Below are positions 1 to 5,223 of a DNA stretch of 8,327 nucleotides, piece after piece (the first letter of the stretch is position 1; each line of letters opens with the position of its first letter). Both the position numbers and the translations under genes were made by a program. The notes below the pieces were generated by a model. It was given only the letters and a program-made list of their open reading frames with translations, was not told the origin of the DNA and did not search any database. The DNA is from JAVBPA01 sp031549925. Its GTDB lineage: Bacteria; Bacillota; Clostridia; Oscillospirales; CAG-272. The stretch lies in the NCBI GenBank assembly GCA_031549925.1, contig JAVBPA010000043.1, forward strand, positions 1 through 8,327, written 5' to 3'.

Positions 1-648
1 AAAAAATTTTCTCCACATTTCGGGATTTAAAAGCATTCCCCTCTCACTTCCGTAATCATCTCCGAAAGCTATTCCGTCAACACCTGTCGCTATAACATAT
101 TTAGTACATTCAACATCGTATTCCGTAATCATATCCGCTAGTTTATTAATTTCTTTTGTGTTAAGTGCGATATCGCACAATACATCTTCATCCGGACGCA
201 GTGCTTTTAAGCGTTCAAAAAGCGAACCTGCGCCATCCATAGCATAGTATTCTTTTTTATGATTTTTAATTTCTTCGCAGCGTTTTTTAAAATGCTCTCC
301 TTCGCATACGGGAGGAACGGGAAAATTGTATTCATCCAATTTACTGATATCCTCAAGCGGATATTCGCAGGGAATACCGGATATTCCGAAAATACGATAT
401 TCCGTAACAGTTCCCCATCCGTCACGTATAAAAGCGTGATATGATCCGTCATCATCAAAATGTTCTTTCGGTATTTTCGGTACAGGTACATTTATGTGAG
501 GAGAAAAATCACCGGGTAATGTTGAATATAATTCGTTTAATTTATTTCCATGTTCGTAATAACCGACCGGACAATAATAATATTGAATCGGAACACGATC
601 TACCGGTTTGTATCTCATCGCGGATTTTATACGGTCTCTGCTATTCAT
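1..648 (-). CDS. Uroporphyrinogen decarboxylase (URO-D) family protein, N-terminal part
   Basis: This is an open reading frame of 216 codons that starts at ATG 648 and runs off the left edge, so only about the first 60% of a protein of usual family length (340-380 residues) is present. It begins MNSRDRIKSAMRYKPVDRVP, the typical opening of URO-D-like proteins. It continues with DGWGTVTEY (about residues 77-85), FERLKALRPDED and GVDGIAFGDDYGSERGMLLNPE (about 188-210), which match the 'DGI.FGDDWG...LL.PE.WR' stretch of the MtaA/CmuA-like subfamily. Many members of this subfamily are cobamide-linked methyltransferases rather than haem-pathway enzymes, so the substrate is not predictable here. 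The start is supported by AAGGA about 7 bases upstream (657-661) and by a stop in the nearby alternative ATG frame (650-652). A minus-strand -10-like TATAAT at 694-699 lacks a good -35. The gene is divergent from mgtE. No tetrapyrrole genes are next to it. Confidence 0.88.
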   Translation of the reverse strand, partial: MNSRDRIKSAMRYKPVDRVPIQYYYCPVGYYEHGNKLNELYSTLPGDFSPHINVPVPKIPKEHFDDDGSYHAFIRDGWGTVTEYRIFGISGIPCEYPLEDISKLDEYNFPVPPVCEGEHFKKRCEEIKNHKKEYYAMDGAGSLFERLKALRPDEDVLCDIALNTKEINKLADMITEYDVECTKYVIATGVDGIAFGDDYGSERGMLLNPEMWRKFF

Positions 649-654
649 ACATTT

Positions 655-675
655 ATCCTTTATCCTTTATTCTTT
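655..675 (-). repeat. Three 7-bp tandem units spanning the ribosome site
   Basis: Read on the minus strand, the leader of the URO-D-family gene holds AAAGAAT-AAAGGAT-AAAGGAT, two identical units and one with a single change. The unit closest to the ATG supplies the Shine-Dalgarno sequence. Gain or loss of a unit would change the number of potential ribosome sites without touching the reading frame. Confidence 0.7.
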
Positions 676-732
676 ATATCAAATAAAAAATTTATTATAT
701 CCCTTTTATAAAAAATATTTACATAATGTTTA

Positions 733-761
733 TTGACATTATTTTATATACTGTGTACAAT
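733..761 (+). promoter_or_regulatory. Sigma-A type promoter for the mgtE leader
   Basis: TTGACA (733-738) is followed after exactly 17 bases by TACAAT (756-761), one change from the vegetative consensus. Transcription would start near 768 and give an unusually long leader of about 480 bases before the MgtE start codon. No competing promoter of this quality is seen between here and mgtE. Confidence 0.85.
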
Positions 762-833
762 ATATAAGGTGCGATTTTTATTTATATTATTTATGCTGAT
801 AAATATCAGTGAATTATGAGAGGTGAACATTGA

Positions 834-917
834 ATGGACGCTGGAAGCAGTCAAAGTACTGATTACGGGCACCGATGTCGTTTAATAAAATCGATTTCAA
901 GCGGATTTGTTATATAA
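834..917 (+). CDS. Possible 27-residue leader peptide inside the mgtE leader
   Basis: ATG 834 is preceded by AGAGGTG (819-825) at an 8-base spacing, a credible ribosome site, and opens a 27-codon frame ending at TAA 915-917. The peptide begins MDAGSSQSTDYGHRCRLIKS and ends SSGFVI, with no membrane segment and no run of one amino acid typical of attenuator peptides. The frame lies over the 5' half of the candidate structured RNA, including the first 13-base repeat, so ribosome movement would affect folding. It may equally be a chance frame inside a non-coding RNA. I do not recognise the peptide as a known family. Confidence 0.35.
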   Translation: MDAGSSQSTDYGHRCRLIKSISSGFVI

Positions 918-1064
918 AATTTGAAAACCGATAATAATGTATATAACTTAATATATTTTGTGTATTTTATTATCTGTTTTCATTTTATTATAAGGCAGGC
1001 CCGCCATGCTTGTCTTCTGTATAATACGCGACGCTGAAAGCAAATTACCATCAATATAATTATT

Positions 1065-1086
1065 ACCGAAATTTTTCGGTTTTTTA
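1065..1086 (+). terminator. Intrinsic terminator within the mgtE leader
   Basis: ACCGAA (1065-1070) pairs with TTCGGT (1075-1080) around a four-base loop, and the run of T continues to 1085. The hairpin is short but well formed. It lies about 165 bases before the MgtE start, so it would act as an attenuator of mgtE rather than ending an upstream gene. Confidence 0.65.
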
Positions 1087-1130
1087 TTGGTGTTTGTTTT
1101 TGTGCTTTGCGTATATGACTAACCTTCCCT

Positions 1131-1145
1131 GCGGTATAATACCGC
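1131..1145 (+). repeat. Perfect palindrome GCGGTATAATACCGC
   Basis: Seven-base arms (1131-1137 and 1139-1145) surround one central base, and G+C-rich ends stand out from the A+T-rich surroundings. It may be a protein operator or a small RNA hairpin. It contains TATAAT, but no acceptable -35 lies 16-18 bases upstream. It shares TGCGGTATAA and ATAATACCG with boxes at 4950-4959 and 4923-4931. Confidence 0.6.
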
Positions 1146-1148
1146 CGG

Positions 1149-1182
1149 CCCCGTGATATTTTTATTTATATCATAAAAGGGG
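1149..1182 (+). repeat. Hairpin-forming inverted repeat after the leader terminator
   Basis: CCCC (1149-1152) can pair with GGGG (1179-1182) and TGATAT (1154-1159) with ATATCA (1168-1173), giving an interrupted stem-loop. There is no T-run after it, so it is not a terminator. A role in mRNA stability or as part of the leader fold is possible. Confidence 0.5.
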
Positions 1183-1188
1183 TATTTA

Positions 1189-1202
1189 CCGGAAAATTCC
1201 GG
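1189..1202 (+). repeat. Perfect palindrome CCGGAAAATTCCGG
   Basis: This is a 14-base perfect inverted repeat, about 13 bases before the Shine-Dalgarno-like AGGAAAGG at 1215-1222. It could be an operator or a short hairpin next to the ribosome-loading region of mgtE. Confidence 0.5.
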
Positions 1203-1230
1203 ATATATTAAATCAGGAAAGGAAACCAAA

Positions 1231-1278
1231 ATGGTTACAGGTAGCTGTAAATGGAAAATGAAAATGAATTTGATTTAG
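1231..1278 (+). CDS. Possible 15-residue upstream ORF overlapping the mgtE start
   Basis: ATG 1231 sits 8 bases after AGGAAAGG (1215-1222), the best ribosome site in this region, yet its frame is out of register with MgtE. The frame encodes MVTGSCKWKMKMNLI and ends at TAG 1276-1278, inside mgtE. MgtE cannot start further upstream in its own frame because TAA (1248-1250) directly precedes its ATG. Ribosomes loaded at the strong site would therefore read this short frame and could couple to, or interfere with, MgtE synthesis. No conservation data are available to show that it is expressed. Confidence 0.35.
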   Translation: MVTGSCKWKMKMNLI

Positions 1279-2609
1279 AATATGCGCATAAATTATTAAA
1301 TGATAAAAAATTCCGGGAAATTCGTAAATTATTATCTGAAATGGCTCCGGCTGATATAGCATTTTTTATAAGCGAAATAACCGAAGAAGAAATACCGGTT
1401 ATATTTAGGTTATTACCGAAAGAATTGGCTGCCGAAGTATTTGTTGAAATGGATTACGATGAAGAACAGCTTTTAATACAATCTTTTAACGATATAGAAT
1501 TAAAATCAGTTCTCGATGAATTATTTGCGGATGATACAGTCGATATAATAGAAGAAATGCCGGCAAACGTGGTCAGTCGTATGCTGAAAATTATATCTCC
1601 TGACAAACGTATACAAATAAATGAATTATTACAATATCCCGACGATAGCGCCGGAAGCGTTATGACAGTCGAATATATTGATTTGCGTCAGGATATGACA
1701 GTAGAAGACGCCTTTAAACGTATTCGCAGAACAGGTCTTAACCGTGAAACTGTTTATACATGTTATGTAACAGACGGAAACCGGCATTTAATCGGATTGA
1801 TAACCGCTCTTAAGTTAATGATTTCTGATGAAAAAGAAATAATAGAAAATATAATGGAAACAAACGTTATTTCCGTAGAAACAACAGATGATAAAATGTT
1901 TGTCGCAACCCAAATAAAAAAATATGATTTACTGGCTCTGCCTGTTGTTGACAAAGAAAAACGTATCGTTGGTATTGTAACGGTTGACGACGCTATAGAC
2001 GTTTTAACGGAAGCCGTAGAAGAAGATATCCAAATAATGTCTGCCGTTACTCCGCTTGATGATTCTTATTTTAAAACATCTGTTTTTAAGCATGGAAGAA
2101 ATCGTATTGTTTGGCTCATGATATTGATGTTTTCCGCTACTATATCGGGAATTATAATCACAAATTATGAAAACGCTTTCGCTGCTATACCGGTTTTAGT
2201 TTCATTTCTTCCGATGTTAATGGATACGGGAGGAAACTGCGGAGCGCAGGCTTCCACTATGATTATACGCGGGCTTGCACTTGATGAAATACGTTTATCG
2301 GATTTTTATAAAGCTTTATGGAAAGAATTTCGCATAGGTACTCTTATCGGATTATTACTCGGAGTTTTTAATTTTTTAAGAGTTTTAATTCAATATAGAG
2401 ATATAAAACTCGGTATCGTTTTGGGATTAACAGTTTCATGCGCGGCGATTGTAGCAAAATCTTTAGGTTGTATGCTTCCAATGCTTGCAAAAAAAATCAA
2501 ATTAGATCCCGCTATCATGGCTGCTCCTTTGATAACCACAATGGTAGATTGTTTTACGATATTCGTTTATTTTAATATTGCGATGAAAATAATGAATATA
2601 GCAGCATAG
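1251..2609 (+). CDS. mgtE: Magnesium transporter MgtE
   Basis: This 452-residue protein has the full MgtE layout and a normal family length. An acidic, helical MgtE N domain occupies about residues 10-130. A CBS-domain pair (about 137-262) begins after YPDDSAGSVMT. Five membrane helices follow (about 286-304, 309-326, 362-381, 386-410 and 422-446). The signature MDTGGNCGAQ...IIRGLALDEI lies at 324-347, and LITTMVDCF near the end supplies Asp433, corresponding to the conserved pore aspartate of the family. MgtE forms dimers in the cytoplasmic membrane and conducts Mg2+. In characterised members the cytosolic N and CBS domains bind Mg2+ and close the pore when internal Mg2+ is high. The start is ATG 1251, directly after an in-frame TAA, with AGGTAG (1239-1244) as a modest ribosome site. 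Expression is probably controlled by the long leader upstream. The gene ends three bases from the convergent aroQ. Confidence 0.97.
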   Translation: MENENEFDLEYAHKLLNDKKFREIRKLLSEMAPADIAFFISEITEEEIPVIFRLLPKELAAEVFVEMDYDEEQLLIQSFNDIELKSVLDELFADDTVDIIEEMPANVVSRMLKIISPDKRIQINELLQYPDDSAGSVMTVEYIDLRQDMTVEDAFKRIRRTGLNRETVYTCYVTDGNRHLIGLITALKLMISDEKEIIENIMETNVISVETTDDKMFVATQIKKYDLLALPVVDKEKRIVGIVTVDDAIDVLTEAVEEDIQIMSAVTPLDDSYFKTSVFKHGRNRIVWLMILMFSATISGIIITNYENAFAAIPVLVSFLPMLMDTGGNCGAQASTMIIRGLALDEIRLSDFYKALWKEFRIGTLIGLLLGVFNFLRVLIQYRDIKLGIVLGLTVSCAAIVAKSLGCMLPMLAKKIKLDPAIMAAPLITTMVDCFTIFVYFNIAMKIMNIAA

Positions 2610-2612
2610 ATA

Positions 2613-3047
2613 TTATTTTATTAATAATTCTATTAAATAATCGACAGCAAGTATATAACTATATTTTCCGAGCCCTAATATCTGACCCACACAAACCGGA
2701 CATATAACGGATATTTTCCTAAACTCTTCCCTGTTTGAAATATTTGACATATGAACTTCAATACACGGAAGTTTTACCGCTTCAATAGCATCACGTATTG
2801 CATATGAATAATGTGTATATGCTCCCGGATTTATTATAATACCGTCAAATGTATTAATTGCTTCATGAATTTTATCGATTATACCGCCTTCATGGTTTGA
2901 TGTATAAAATATTGCTTCCGCTCCTTTGGCGGAGGCATATTTTTTTATTTGCTCATTTATTTCATCAAGCGTTTCGTTTCCGTAATAATTTTTATCTCTC
3001 ATACCGGTTAATGATAAATTCGGCCCGTTTATTATTAATATTTTCAT
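2613..3047 (-). CDS. aroQ: 3-dehydroquinate dehydratase, type II
   Basis: This 144-residue cytosolic enzyme converts 3-dehydroquinate to 3-dehydroshikimate in the shikimate pathway. Length and motifs fit the type II family, which forms dodecamers and uses no Schiff base. Visible are INGPNLSLTGMRD (Asn10, Arg17), the catalytic tyrosine in KNYYG (Tyr22), SNHEGGIID (50-58), INPGAYTHYS (Asn73, His79), IEVHMSN (Glu97, His99) and Arg106/Arg110. All expected active-site positions are kept. The start lies five bases after the rsmI stop codon. The nearest AGGAG is inside the end of rsmI, about 14 bases from the ATG, so translational coupling to rsmI is likely. No other shikimate gene is in the window, so it seems to have joined an RNA-modification operon. 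Confidence 0.96.
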   Translation of the reverse strand: MKILIINGPNLSLTGMRDKNYYGNETLDEINEQIKKYASAKGAEAIFYTSNHEGGIIDKIHEAINTFDGIIINPGAYTHYSYAIRDAIEAVKLPCIEVHMSNISNREEFRKISVICPVCVGQILGLGKYSYILAVDYLIELLIK

Positions 3048-3052
3048 TTTAT

Positions 3053-3910
3053 TTAAAGAAGCTCCTTATAAATTATGTTTTTTGAAACTCCTCTGTCATG
3101 CGCGGTTTTTTTCATAGCTTCCATTTTACCTAATCCGCTGTTTATATAAAAATCCACATGTTCTTTTACAGATAAATTATACCAAAATTGTTCTTCCGCG
3201 TTCTTATTTTTACCTTCAATAACTAAAACAAATTCCCCTCTTACATCATCTCCTGAAAATTTATTAATTGCTTCTCCGATAGAACAGCGTATAATTTCTT
3301 CGTTAAGCTTAGTCATTTCACGGCATGTCGCAATATTTCTTTCACCGAACGAAATATATAAATCATTCAATGTTTTTTTTATATTATGCGGAGATTCGTA
3401 CAAAATAACAGTTCTTGTTTCCGATGATAATTTATCAATTTGATTTCTTCTCGCTTCCCCGCTTTCAATTAAAAAACCTTCAAAAACAAAAGATTCAGCT
3501 TTAAACCCTGACAATATCAAAGCGTTTATCGCAGCGCAAGGTCCGGGAACAGCCGTAATATTAAGACCGCGGTTTATACATATACGTACAATATCTTCGC
3601 CCGGATCTGATATAACAGGTGTTCCGGCGTCTGTTACTAAAGCACATGATTCACCGTTTTGCAATCTTCCGGCTATGATATCGCCGCATTTTTGTTTATT
3701 ATGCTCGTGATAAATAACAAATGGTTTTGAAATATTGTATCTGTTTAGTAGTTTTGATGTAACACGTGTATCTTCAGCGGCTATAAAATCAACTTCTGAC
3801 AAAACTTTTATTCCGCGTTCCGAAAAATCGTATAAATTTCCTATAGGAGTAGATACGATGTATAATGTTCCTTTTATTATTTTATTTTTTTCGTTTGATA
3901 AATCATTCAT
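3053..3910 (-). CDS. rsmI: 16S rRNA (cytidine(1402)-2'-O)-methyltransferase RsmI
   Basis: RsmI uses S-adenosylmethionine to 2'-O-methylate C1402 of 16S rRNA in the ribosomal P site. With the chosen start it has 285 residues, normal for the family. It shows the tetrapyrrole-methylase fold motifs LYIVSTPIGNL (16-26), AAEDTRVTSKLL (44-55), VTDAGTPVISDPG (92-104), AVPGPCAAINALILSG (120-135), ILYESPHN (169-176) and REMTKLNEE (197-205), followed by the small C-terminal helical domain. The frame stays open to an ATG at 3961, adding 17 residues. I chose ATG 3910 because family members begin shortly before 'LYxVxTPIGNL' and because 3961 lacks a ribosome site and would overlap trmN6 by 59 bases. The preferred start still overlaps the end of trmN6 by 8 bases, a sign of translational coupling. 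Confidence 0.95.
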   Translation of the reverse strand: MNDLSNEKNKIIKGTLYIVSTPIGNLYDFSERGIKVLSEVDFIAAEDTRVTSKLLNRYNISKPFVIYHEHNKQKCGDIIAGRLQNGESCALVTDAGTPVISDPGEDIVRICINRGLNITAVPGPCAAINALILSGFKAESFVFEGFLIESGEARRNQIDKLSSETRTVILYESPHNIKKTLNDLYISFGERNIATCREMTKLNEEIIRCSIGEAINKFSGDDVRGEFVLVIEGKNKNAEEQFWYNLSVKEHVDFYINSGLGKMEAMKKTAHDRGVSKNIIYKELL

Positions 3911-4643
3911 ACCAGTTACCGGTTTCATATATAATTTGAGCTTCTTTTGAAACTTCTCCATTATATTTTAACATAAGAGGTTTTAATATTTTTAAATCAG
4001 GATTTCCTCCTTTTTTAGCTTCGGCTAAAATGAGACATGGAGGATGATTTTCATCAGAGTGTATAAAACATAAACGTTTAGGTTCCAAATGATTTTTTCT
4101 AAGCGCAAAAAATAAATCAACAAGCCTTTCGGGACGATATACTATATAAAAAGAACTGTTCCAATTTAATAGCATATCGGCAGCCGAACAGAAATCGTTG
4201 ATATCTCCTTTTAATTCTCTGCGTGCTATGTTTTCGCTTTCGGTTTCATTATATATTCCGCTGTTTATTTTTAAATAAGGAGGATTCGTAAAAACAGCGG
4301 AAGCCGTAGCATTCAACGATTTGTTTTTTATTATATCTTTAACATCGCAGTTCATTTCATATACTATGTTTTCATAGCCGTTGTATTCCGCGTTGCGTTT
4401 TATTAAAAGCGCATAATCCGATTGAATTTCAACGGCAGTTATTTTTTTAAATTTTTTTCTGGCGGCACACAAAAGAGATATAATGCCGCTGCCGCTTCCC
4501 AAATCATAAGCAAAGTTATTTGGATTGCTTTTTATAAAAGCGGCAAGCAGCAACGCATCTGTTCCGAAATGTAAACCCTGCTTCTTTTGTATTAATTTGA
4601 TATTATCGTTAATATCGGTTAAAAATTCATTATCATATACCAT
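3903..4643 (-). CDS. trmN6: tRNA1(Val) (adenine(37)-N6)-methyltransferase-like protein (TrmN6/YabB family)
   Basis: This 246-residue class I S-adenosylmethionine methyltransferase belongs to the family that makes N6-methyladenosine at position 37 of tRNA1(Val) in characterised members. The N-terminal IQKKQGLHFGTDALLLAAF (18-36) is the family's conserved lead-in. YDLGSGSGIISLL (46-58) is the cofactor-binding motif I, VEIQ (71-74) the acidic motif, and NPPY (120-123) the catalytic motif of N6-adenine methyltransferases. YRPERLVDLFF lies near 169-179. In Bacillus subtilis the homologue yabB is next to yazA and rsmI (yabC), and here rsmI follows directly with overlapping ends, which supports the call. 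There is no Shine-Dalgarno sequence before ATG 4643, and the start is only 16 bases from a terminator-like hairpin. Substrate specificity is inferred from family and context. Confidence 0.88.
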   Translation of the reverse strand: MVYDNEFLTDINDNIKLIQKKQGLHFGTDALLLAAFIKSNPNNFAYDLGSGSGIISLLCAARKKFKKITAVEIQSDYALLIKRNAEYNGYENIVYEMNCDVKDIIKNKSLNATASAVFTNPPYLKINSGIYNETESENIARRELKGDINDFCSAADMLLNWNSSFYIVYRPERLVDLFFALRKNHLEPKRLCFIHSDENHPPCLILAEAKKGGNPDLKILKPLMLKYNGEVSKEAQIIYETGNWYE

Positions 4644-4659
4644 ATAATTTATATAAACA

Positions 4660-4692
4660 AAGGTCAGCGTACAAAAATATACTGCTGACCTT
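4660..4692 (-). terminator. Hairpin terminator after the ferredoxin gene
   Basis: Nine-base arms AAGGTCAGC and GCTGACCTT (4660-4668 and 4684-4692) form a perfect stem. On the minus strand this is followed by TGTTTAT, a moderate T-rich tail. It lies 40 bases after the ferredoxin stop and 16 bases before the trmN6 start, so it probably limits rather than abolishes read-through into trmN6-rsmI-aroQ. The plus-strand side has no T-run. Confidence 0.65.
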
Positions 4693-4732
4693 GAAAGTAA
4701 AATAAAATTTAAGTAAAATTTTTATATTGTTA

Positions 4733-4906
4733 CTAGTCTTCTTTAACAGGAGCGTCTACCGGACATACGTCAGCACAAGCCCCGCACTCAATGCATTCAT
4801 TTGGATCAATTATATATTTTCCATCTTTTTCTGAAATTGCATTTACCGGACATTCTTCTTCACATGCCCCGCAAGCGATGCATTCATCTGTTATAATAAA
4901 TGACAT
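4733..4906 (-). CDS. 2[4Fe-4S] ferredoxin, clostridial type
   Basis: This 57-residue cytosolic electron carrier is missed by long-ORF thresholds. The sequence holds two classic cysteine sets, CIACGACEEECP (Cys9, 12, 15, 19) and CIECGACADVCP (Cys38, 41, 44, 48). In this family cysteines 1-3 of one set and the fourth of the other bind each [4Fe-4S] cluster. Length and internal two-fold symmetry match clostridial ferredoxins, which serve pyruvate:ferredoxin oxidoreductase, hydrogenase and related low-potential enzymes in anaerobes. The C-terminus (PVKED) is acidic. The start is firm: GGAGGTG lies just upstream of ATG 4906. It has a consensus promoter (4962-4990) and its own terminator, so it is probably a highly expressed single-gene unit. 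The redox partner cannot be told from this window. Confidence 0.96.
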   Translation of the reverse strand: MSFIITDECIACGACEEECPVNAISEKDGKYIIDPNECIECGACADVCPVDAPVKED

Positions 4907-4922
4907 AACAACACCTCCGTTT

Positions 4923-4966
4923 ATAATACCGTAATATTAACATTATCTGTTATACCGCAGTATTAT
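4923..4966. repeat. Pair of ATACCGYARTATTA boxes at the ferredoxin promoter
   Basis: ATACCGTAATATTA (4926-4939) and ATACCGCAGTATTA (4952-4965) agree at 12 of 14 positions and are offset by 26 bases. Each is itself an imperfect palindrome. In addition ATAATAC (4923-4929) and GTATTAT (4960-4966) form an inverted repeat enclosing the interval. The second box overlaps the -10 element of the ferredoxin promoter and the first lies in the 5' leader, a placement that suits repressor operators. Confidence 0.5.
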
Positions 4967-4990
4967 ATCACACAAAAAAAGCTATGTCAA
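4962..4990 (-). promoter_or_regulatory. Perfect sigma-A promoter for the ferredoxin
   Basis: On the minus strand TTGACA (4990-4985) and TATAAT (4967-4962) are separated by 17 bases, with TG one base before the -10 (extended -10). This is a full consensus match and implies strong expression. The predicted start site is near 4955, giving a leader of about 50 bases. Confidence 0.9.
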
Positions 4991-5223
4991 TACAAGTATT
5001 ATATATTAATAATAATTCCAATAATTTGTTTTTTATTGTAAAAACAAAAAAATAACTAAATTTCATATGTAAGTATTTTTTATAATTATAATTTTATATT
5101 GTTTTATTTAAATTATACCAGTTGTTTTTAGTTTGTTAATATATTGTTTATTTATGTAATAATATTGATATTTAAATATTCATATTATTTTAATTTATAT
5201 AAACAATATTTGTAAAAATACAA
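4991..5223. other. Very A+T-rich divergent intergenic spacer
   Basis: This stretch between the ferredoxin and lipoprotein promoters is almost entirely A and T. I see no gene, no G+C-containing hairpin and no clear repeat family in it. It probably serves as upstream A+T-rich promoter DNA for both sides. Confidence 0.6.

Larger units (their letters stand above)
768..1086 (+). promoter_or_regulatory. Candidate structured leader RNA (riboswitch-like) upstream of mgtE
   Basis: Between the promoter and an intrinsic terminator lie two G+C-richer islands (about 822-880 and 993-1050) separated by an A+T-rich insert, as expected for a folded RNA. Nested complementary segments can be traced: ATTGaATGG 829-837 with CCATCAAT 1048-1055 (one bulged A), AAGCA 845-849 with TGCTT 1007-1011, and CGGGC 866-870 with GCCCG 999-1003. 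The insert can form ATCG/CGAT plus TTTCAA/TTGAAA (890-900 with 921-932) or, alternatively, GATAATAA/TTATTATC (930-937 with 967-974). The 13-base repeat GACGCTGRAAGCA occurs at 837-849 and 1030-1042, and both copies can pair with 1007-1014. AAAACCGA (924-931) is complementary to TCGGTTTT (1076-1083) of the terminator and could act as antiterminator. The location before a magnesium transporter suggests Mg2+ control, normally done by the M-box, but I could not line up the M-box core motifs. The folding was done by eye. Confidence 0.6.

Noticed and set aside
207..491. Minus-strand 94-codon ORF at 207-491
   Set aside because: It is a shifted frame of the URO-D-family gene, whose frame is open across the whole stretch and carries family motifs.
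259..686. Plus-strand ORFs of 61 and 81 codons at 259-444 and 441-686
   Set aside because: They lie opposite the URO-D-family gene, whose protein motifs are clear, and their products show no recognisable features.
768..1086. Calling the mgtE leader an M-box (ykoK) magnesium riboswitch
   Set aside because: Position and the downstream gene fit, and 1006-1014 (ATGCTTGTC) resembles part of the M-box 3' region, but the other core motifs (GGTGAGGCTCC, GCTGCCC, GACGCCAATGGG) are not found, so the family name is not supported.
1112..1140. A second promoter using TATAAT at 1135-1140
   Set aside because: No sequence near TTGACA lies 16-18 bases upstream and there is no extended -10; the TATAAT is explained by the palindrome.
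3911..3961. Longer RsmI start at ATG 3961
   Set aside because: There is no ribosome site before 3961, it would overlap trmN6 by 59 bases, and the extra 17 residues precede the usual family start.
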